Source of the DNA: Apostichopus japonicus
Taxonomy: Eukaryota > Echinodermata > Holothuroidea > Aspidochirotida > Stichopodidae
Assembly (NCBI RefSeq): GCF_037975245.1
Contig: NC_092568.1
Span: forward strand, 3,102,001-3,166,000
Direction: 5' to 3'
Length of the DNA: 64,000 bases
Numbering within the stretch: the first letter of the stretch is position 1; the number at the start of each line of letters is the position of its first letter. A model generated the notes under the pieces. It saw nothing but the letters and a program-made list of their open reading frames with translations, did no database searches and had not been told where the DNA came from. The position numbers and the translations under genes were made by a program. Positions 59,301-64,000 of the stretch are shown piece by piece.

Positions 59301-61851
59301 CACTTATGAACTGCAATCAAGCAGTACTATTTTGAGTTATTGTGTAATACAGAGTTTTCAGACTTCCCACCTTTGTTGACCATAAATGACCTTGACCTCT
59401 ACCAATTTCGACAGGGTTCTTGTACTCACCAAGGAGGATCTACATTCCAAGTATAGACTTCAAGAAAGATGTACTTTTTGTTTATCATGTTTACAAGGAT
59501 TTCAGACTTTCAACTCTGAAGACCTCAAATGACCCTTGACCTTCACAGAAAAGAATTAAGGTTCTTGTACTCAATAAGACTGATCTACATACCAAGCATG
59601 TAGTTCATCCAGCATGACCTCTTTGAGTTATCATATTCACAAGCTGGCATCACATAAACACACACACCAATGCATAGAATCCTTTTTCCTCCAGCAAGGA
59701 AGCAAACATTGAAACCAGTGTAAAGAGTATAAAATTATGCAATCTAATTATGTGTACATGAACAATTAACAAATAAAACCCTTTTCCATTTTTTTTTAAG
59801 ATGGTCAATACTTCATCAAGTGGGTATGAGCCTTCCCACTTCAAGGCCCCCCCCCTCCACATGAACTCTTGCCACCACTTGTGTGTTAAAGCCTAGTTGC
59901 TTGCCTGTAGCAATCCTTGCGTTTTGTGGACAACTCTTGCACTTGTTTTGAAAAGTAAAATGAGTAGTTCACACAAACATATGCAAAGCAAAACAACATA
60001 CATGCATAATTTTCTTCATACTGTACTTCTGTTGAAAGGTTTAACCAAATTGAAATAGGTTTGCTCCAACTGTAACTAAATTGATGTTATAGTTTGCCTC
60101 TGAAGTGTCAGGCGCTCCAACTTTTATATATCAATTGATATTATTTTAAAGTCAGGTGTTGTTCAGCTGACATCCATCAACTCAGAGTTTATTTGCATTT
60201 TTAGTAGCATTTGATACAGAACATCTTAAGTCTACTTGAAGGAGTATGAGCTGCTGTCTCGTCAAATTTTGATGCAAACTTGAGCTCTCAAAATTTGGAA
60301 CAGCTTGAGACTCTCCTTCGACTTCATTACATTAAAAGCAAAAAGAAGCAAGAAGAAAGATATATACTCTACAACACACACACGGCCACATGCATTCCAT
60401 GACTGAAAAAAGGCTTGGGATTGTCATCGTTAACAAAATAAATCAGTAACATTTATGGTTGTCGTTTACAAACCTACATCCATATCATTTGTCAGGTAGC
60501 GATTTGTCAATCAACTTGAAAAGTTATTGAAATTGCTGGTCTTGCGCTTTAATCTCTTTCTGAAGTCACCTTTTAGATTTAGAAGTTTAGAAAATGAGAA
60601 GTTTACATTAGACTGTGAGCATGGTGTTGAACCGTGCGCTTGGTGTTTATTTATTTTGTTATGTAAATCCCGATTAGATCGTGGTTCAACCCTCACCCCC
60701 ACTCCCCCCACCCCCTTCTGCCGACAGACTAGATTAGGGGATCAGATATCAAGGTCATTGTTAAATTTGTAATTTAAGCTCAGGTTTGACCGGGATTAGT
60801 GGTGCGCTTTAACTTCTGTTGTTGTTTGTTACATGCATAATTTGACATTGTAGTAGTATAGGCATTAGTAGCAGCACTGCACGTCACACAGTGTATGGTT
60901 TCATTCCTGTTTCTTCTGGTAAATAAACTTCCAATTCCTGTTCAGTAATCGCATAGTCTGATATCGAGCAGAGGGTCTAGCGCAAACGTACAGGGACCTT
61001 GTCCAATATCATTTTAATGCGGATCTGTTATGCTAAAGTGGCCTCAGTGCCTTATGAGATCAAATGCACCATTTTGGTGATAATTGAATCTAGTCTTACC
61101 ATAGATTCCCACTTTGTTCCCCATAGCAAATTAAATTAAAGGCAGTGACGAACAGAGATTTTGAAATTTTTTCAAAATTCAAAGCCTAAAACAGAAACAA
61201 AGCAGCAAACAAAAAAAACAAAGGAAGCCCATCAGAAGAAGAACAAAAGACAACTACTTGGCTTATAATCTGTCAAGACCTTCATGAGTCATCTTTGAAC
61301 ATGGAGATGATTAACATTCATGTTCCATCCATAAACATAGGCTAAAACTAATCATCCATAAATTTATTTCATGCTACTTATGACTCTAGTCACATAGTTC
61401 TTTTACATTGCTATTCCTTCCACTCACCCCTATCCCTATCCTAACCCTCCCACCCTTCCTCATCTCCACAGGAAAGGATATGTATTACACAAAATGTCTA
61501 TCTCTCTCTGCCCGCCTAGCCCTTTCAAGGAAAGTAAAGGAATCTGTCCACAGTTTGTTTAAGGATTTCTTTACAAGCACAGTGAACACACTTTTTTTTC
61601 ACTGTGTGACGACAATCTCAGGTTAAGTAACTGTTGCCTCATTGTTTATTCATGCTAAACTGAAAACGATCAGCTCACGTTTCTTGTGTCTGTCTGCGTG
61701 TTTATTTCTGTGTCTGTTTTGCTCTGCTCTCCCAAACTTAAACTAACCTGTAGCATCAGACTACCATCAGTGACTTCAGTTACCAGCTCTTTGGATGTTT
61801 CCTCACTGTTTGGTGAATTGCTCTGAAGTTCGTCAAGCAAAGCATCTCCTT
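40107..61851 (-). CDS. bHLH-PAS transcription factor, eight exons (PAS-A, PAS-B, long activation tail); 5' end outside window
   Basis: Exons 61851-61748, 59091-59002, 57994-57823, 53580-53465, 49062-48878, 47839-47733, 43085-42941 and 42375-40107 join in frame (phases 0,0,1,0,2,1,2) to about 1061 residues and a TGA. PAS-A spans roughly residues 30-170 (GFLVFISRKGQIYYISENAS, GKSMLDFIHPDDHKEL, RSFFLRMRS). PAS-B is about 195-300 (SRHGMDMSFTFCD, IGYEPHELIGKTVYQFHNP, YYRFLGKVGEWVWMRTKATI). The 755-residue tail is Ser/Pro-rich with LQDLL and LKALL motifs and a Gln-rich helical block. Such proteins bind DNA as dimers with ARNT-type partners; the bHLH should lie in exons right of 64000. PAS-B resembles HIF/SIM, while the EEGER segment after it recalls AHR and methoprene-tolerant proteins. 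No LxxLAP oxygen-degradation motif is present. Subfamily left open. Confidence 0.92.
42376..42940. other. bHLH-PAS intron
   Basis: Plain AT-rich intron with a 13-bp-class poly-G near 42831-42842. Nothing else seen. Confidence 0.7.
42941..43085 (-). CDS. bHLH-PAS gene exon g (PAS-B strands, PAC motif)
   Basis: 145 bp, acceptor TCTTGCAG and donor AGG|GTGAGT (phase 2). Encodes YYRFLGKVGEWVWMRTKATI and YNTSGVAQYVVAMNYVIG, the C-terminal beta strands of PAS-B. The wording (WVWMRTKATIIYN, MNYVIG) parallels HIF-type WVWVETQATVIYN and VNYVV. Confidence 0.93.
43086..47732. other. bHLH-PAS intron with repeat fragments
   Basis: 4.6 kb; poly-G near 44778, poly-C near 45220, and a copy of dispersed family B at about 46380-46650. 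No exon fits: flanking PAS-B segments are contiguous. Confidence 0.65.
46380..46650 (+). repeat. Dispersed repeat family B, copy 2
   Basis: Shares CCGTTTTTGAGATATTGACA, GTACCAAAAGTGAACTC and AGCAAACAGGTGTGAC with 50880-51370, and the CTCAATTCCTTTATACTGTT-type block with 23030-23180. Ends with ATTGGATGCATCC and the ACTTCACATCCCC block also found in the 51.1-kb copy. Confidence 0.7.
47733..47839 (-). CDS. bHLH-PAS gene exon f (PAS-B helices)
   Basis: 107 bp, acceptor CCTCAG and donor AATC|GTGAGT (phase 1). Encodes IITLIGYEPHELIGKTVYQF then HNPLDASKVSDCHSN, the helical half of PAS-B. Confidence 0.93.
47840..48877. other. bHLH-PAS intron
   Basis: A short imperfect duplication (GAAGATTGAAGT, then GAATGTTTCCAGCTACCT) occurs at about 47988-48020 and 48062-48095. 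Nothing else seen. Confidence 0.6.
48878..49062 (-). CDS. bHLH-PAS gene exon e (end PAS-A, linker, start PAS-B)
   Basis: 185 bp, acceptor TTTGCAG and donor CAAG|GTAAAT (phase 2). Encodes VVNFSGRLKLKSS, then GLICLCRPIQPLPVVEIR, then FMSRHGMDMSFTFCDP. The last is the start of PAS-B and closest in wording to HIF-type proteins. Confidence 0.93.
51100..51370 (+). repeat. Dispersed repeat family B, copies 3 and 4 (with 50880-50990)
   Basis: Same blocks as 46380-46650: CATAGTGAACTTTACACTCA, TTGTACCAAAAGTGAACTCT, GAAGCAAAACAGGTGTGATT, ATTTGGATGCATCTC. The neighbour at 50880-50990 has GATATTTTTGAGATATTGAT and GAAGCAAACAGATTTAATGT. Confidence 0.7.
52181..52450. repeat. About 120-bp imperfect direct duplication
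   Basis: TATTGTTTTAAGCTAT, AAGATCATATTCCTCTAATC, GAATCATAA..AATCA and ACACACATTTCTCA...TTTTCACC occur in the same order at about 52181-52300 and 52338-52440, with several differences. Confidence 0.85.
53291..53341. repeat. (AT)n microsatellite
   Basis: About 50 bp of pure TA in a bHLH-PAS intron. No retroelement tail is visible beside it. Confidence 0.95.
53465..53580 (-). CDS. bHLH-PAS gene exon d (PAS-A C-terminal half)
   Basis: 116 bp, acceptor TTGCAG and donor AGG|GTAAAT. Encodes ISDFIQERSFFLRMRSVMSK and then KGKVVGYR. RSFFLRM is a hallmark of PAS-A in HIF, SIM, ARNT and related proteins. Confidence 0.92.
53581..57822. other. bHLH-PAS intron with family A copies
   Basis: Family A copies at about 54494-54800 and 55600-55720; poly-C near 55049-55060. 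Otherwise AT-rich sequence with no exon. Confidence 0.65.
54494..54800 (+). repeat. Dispersed repeat family A, copy 2, with perfect DR1
   Basis: Starts CCAGAATGCAAAAATGCATT with GTGGTTTCGATGATGTA, matching the leader of the 27955 copy, then the GTGTTTACAAGG block and TGGTGACCCCAAATGACC. TGACCTTTGACCT is at 54759-54771. It has one main unit rather than four. Confidence 0.85.
57823..57994 (-). CDS. bHLH-PAS gene exon c (PAS-A helices)
   Basis: 172 bp, acceptor ATTATAG and donor ACAG|GTAAAC (phase 1). Encodes FEMLGKSMLDFIHPDDHKEL, the conserved LxGxSxxDFxHPxDH motif of class I PAS proteins. A variable loop follows, rich in Gly and Lys, ending SVNFFNQT. Confidence 0.92.
57995..59001. other. bHLH-PAS intron
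   Basis: AT-rich, with a C/A-rich stretch near 58405-58445. Nothing else seen. Confidence 0.6.
59002..59091 (-). CDS. bHLH-PAS gene exon b (PAS-A core strands)
   Basis: 90 bp, phase 0 on both sides, acceptor CTATAG and donor CAG|GTATGT. Encodes GFLVFISRKGQIYYISENAS then KHLGIHQ, the canonical PAS-A signature (hydrophobic strand, G.I.Y.SEN, helix ending LG). Confidence 0.9.
59092..61747. other. bHLH-PAS intron with a diverged family A copy
   Basis: A diverged multimeric family A copy lies at about 59330-59665 (AAATGACCTTGACCTCTACC, AAATGACCCTTGACCTTCAC, GTTCTTGTACTCA, closing CACAAGCTGG). Short C-runs are near 59847 and 60700. No exon seen. Confidence 0.6.
61748..61851 (-). CDS. bHLH-PAS gene exon a (linker into PAS-A)
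   Basis: 104 bp, acceptor TTTTGCAG and donor CAG|GTTAGT; starts one base into a codon. Encodes an acidic linker (DALLDELQSNSPNSEETSK) and the first strand lead-in (TDGSLMLQ). The product joins smoothly to AWNGFLVF in the next exon. The preceding exon(s), with the bHLH, were not found in 61852-64000. Confidence 0.75.
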
Positions 61852-64000
61852 CTGCAAAACAAGAAACAACATACAAAATGAATTACAAGGTAAAACAGGG
61901 AGACTGGATCATTTTTGGACCACGCTAGATGCATTCGGCCATCACGGTTACGTCAAACAAGATGAGAAATTCAGTACAAACTACAAACTGAAGGAAAGCG
62001 ACTGCACTTGCTCTTGAAACTTTATTGCAAATGAGTAACGGTTTATTGTTACTACTGGTCTGACATAGATTTTTCTGTTTTGAGAGGAAAGGGAGGAGGG
62101 GGTGGGAGGAGGGGATGGGAGGATGGGGTGGGGGGCTATTCCCTTTGATCATTGAAGTACATACTGTAGGAGTGTTATGCATTCTTATTTGAGACTGTCA
62201 TTGTGTACATGACTGGTTCTAGAAGATAGATGAGCTACTGTTGTTTCTGTAAGGTCACAGTCTTACCCACCACTTGTTATGTGATTTCCAGTTTCATTCT
62301 TATGTTTATTCCTTGGGTCAAATCAAGATATGACTGATATCTTAAATACCCAAATGAGTCAAGGGTGAGGACAAGGAATGCTGCAGCTGTCACCACAGCT
62401 GCACCATAGAACTGTCACGTGATGCCTTCACCTGCTTCAATCTGGGATATGTAATACCATCCATTGGACTGGGAATGGTATACCAGCTGGGCCAACAGAA
62501 GTAACAATTGCAGTGATAAAGGAACAGAAGAGCTCCGAAGATCCCTGATGAAGTGTAAGGAGAATGCTCGGCATCTGCCTATATTCATCCAGGACACTCC
62601 ATAATATTGTTGCATTGTGTGGCTGCCTAGACATAATGTATTGAGTGTATTGACGTATGCCTTTCTTCCTCAAGACCCCCACCTGCCCACCTGTACTAAC
62701 ATTAACAATTGTAAAAATCTGTGCTGAGGAGCCCTATACATCTCTGCCTCATGAAAAAGGCACAACTGCAGATAATTGACATGTTTTAAAGGTGAATATC
62801 TAGAGAATTGGAATCAATGATATAAACTAAAACTTGTCAATTTTGAATAGCTATGACATACCAACAATAAATTTGTTTCAAAGTCATCCTTTCAGTGGAA
62901 ACCACTATAATCCCCCCCACCCCCTACCCACCCTACTTTGGGAATGTAAAGGAATGGTTGCTCATCTTAAGATATCAAGTAGTAGTTTGATGGTTTTATC
63001 ATTTTATTGGGTGTCAACAACTTTTTAAAGAGAAAAAGCTTTCTTGAATGAAAAAAAAGAAAGAATTGTTGTCATTTCAATGATGACTTAGTATTCACCT
63101 GCAATCCAATGCAAAATGATATGGAAGTTAATTATTTGACATCTAAAGTAGATGAAACACGGTATGTTAAATGCATATATAGACTCTCCCTTAAAGAGAG
63201 AGAGACCACACGATGTTTACTTCAAATACAATGAAGCTAGAGTATAATTCTCAACATGTTGTGACAAAACATATGATTGACCAATTTCATGATTGGCCTA
63301 TTACATGTATGACTCCAACATTTAAAAAGCTGCTCAAGAATGATCTTAAATGTAAGTCCCGTCGAAGAAGGTATGTCTAGCTGATTTGTGCTTGGATATT
63401 GAGTTTCTGGTCACCAAATATGCTGGCAGTTACTGACTGCTTCACACAGAATGTATAACATGGAAATGAGCTGGAAGATGTAAATGAAATGAAAAACTCA
63501 TAAACCTCTATAGCGTACTATGGCAGCTTGCCAAAATAGCTAGGTACAAATGAATATGCATGACTAAATCCCAGGTAATTAAATACTAATTTAGTTAAAA
63601 TTCTACCATAAAAAAAATATGAAAAAAATGGGAACTCTAAGGAAATGATCATGCAGTCCTAAAGAGTACAGAGGTTATCGGAAAAGATATTGTCAGCAAT
63701 TTTATGTTTATTATGAAACATATTATCAGACTAAAGTAAAAACATCATAGAAGGTGATGTTCCGGGGACATCAAAAGGAGATTTGAGATGAGGGGAGGGG
63801 AGACACCTGTTTCAAGTTTCTTTTCATCTTTAGCTTTTCATCAAGTTTCTTTTGAATTAATGATTAAAAATAGAAACTGGATCACAAGATTGAGTTACAT
63901 GGTATCTTTTACTCAAACGATACAATCGTCATGTAATTATTTTATCATGTGTTCAAAAATTTGATACAAGGAAGATAGATATAACATAAAAATTACAAAA
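61852..64000. other. bHLH-PAS upstream intron; bHLH exon not found
   Basis: I looked on the minus strand for a bHLH helix followed by a donor in the required phase (one base of a split codon) and found none. Contains a G-rich tract at 62085-62135, a C-rich tract near 62910-62930, and a short (GA)n near 63195. The upstream exon(s) must lie past 64000. Confidence 0.5.

Noticed and set aside
61925-62682. Search for the bHLH exon in open frames right of 61851
   Set aside because: None contains a basic region or helix-loop-helix pattern or a donor in the required phase.

Overview
This window is animal nuclear DNA: two multi-exon genes with GT-AG (and one GC-AG) introns, long introns, and heavy satellite and retroelement content. 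The mix (a divergent bHLH-PAS gene, a GABA-B-like receptor, Penelope-type retroelement tails, an L1/Tx1-like LINE, huge microsatellites, many poly-G tracts) suggests a marine invertebrate. A deuterostome such as an echinoderm is my guess, but nothing in the sequence fixes the species.

Layout. Both genes lie on the minus strand, so transcription runs from high to low coordinates. Left half (1668-23735): the first seven coding exons of a class C GPCR of the GABA-B type. They cover the signal peptide and about 435 residues of the extracellular Venus-flytrap domain; the membrane part lies beyond base 1. Its introns carry a 732-bp pure tetranucleotide array, a (GAT)51 array, many (AT)n arrays, an 11-copy 65-bp tandem repeat, a degenerate LINE, and Penelope-type tails. 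Three hammerhead-ribozyme-like cores can be folded in these tails, two of them inside a perfect-looking 263-bp-arm palindrome. Middle (23.7-40.1 kb): no convincing gene; dispersed repeats plus a dense cluster of minisatellites (29-bp, 84/92-bp and 37-bp units) at 32.1-35.9 kb. Right half (40107-61851): eight exons of a bHLH-PAS transcription factor (PAS-A, PAS-B with its C-terminal extension, then a 755-residue Ser/Pro/Gln-rich tail with two LxxLL motifs). The bHLH exon(s) and start lie beyond base 64000.

The two genes have no evident functional link. The receptor would sense an extracellular amino-acid-type ligand at the plasma membrane. The PAS protein would act in the nucleus, normally as a heterodimer with an ARNT-type partner. 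A dispersed repeat family in both halves carries a perfect DR1 nuclear-receptor half-site pair (TGACCTTTGACCT), one of the more testable regulatory observations here.

Exon limits were set by eye from reading frame, splice consensus and family resemblance. They are mutually in phase in both genes. No database or folding program was run.
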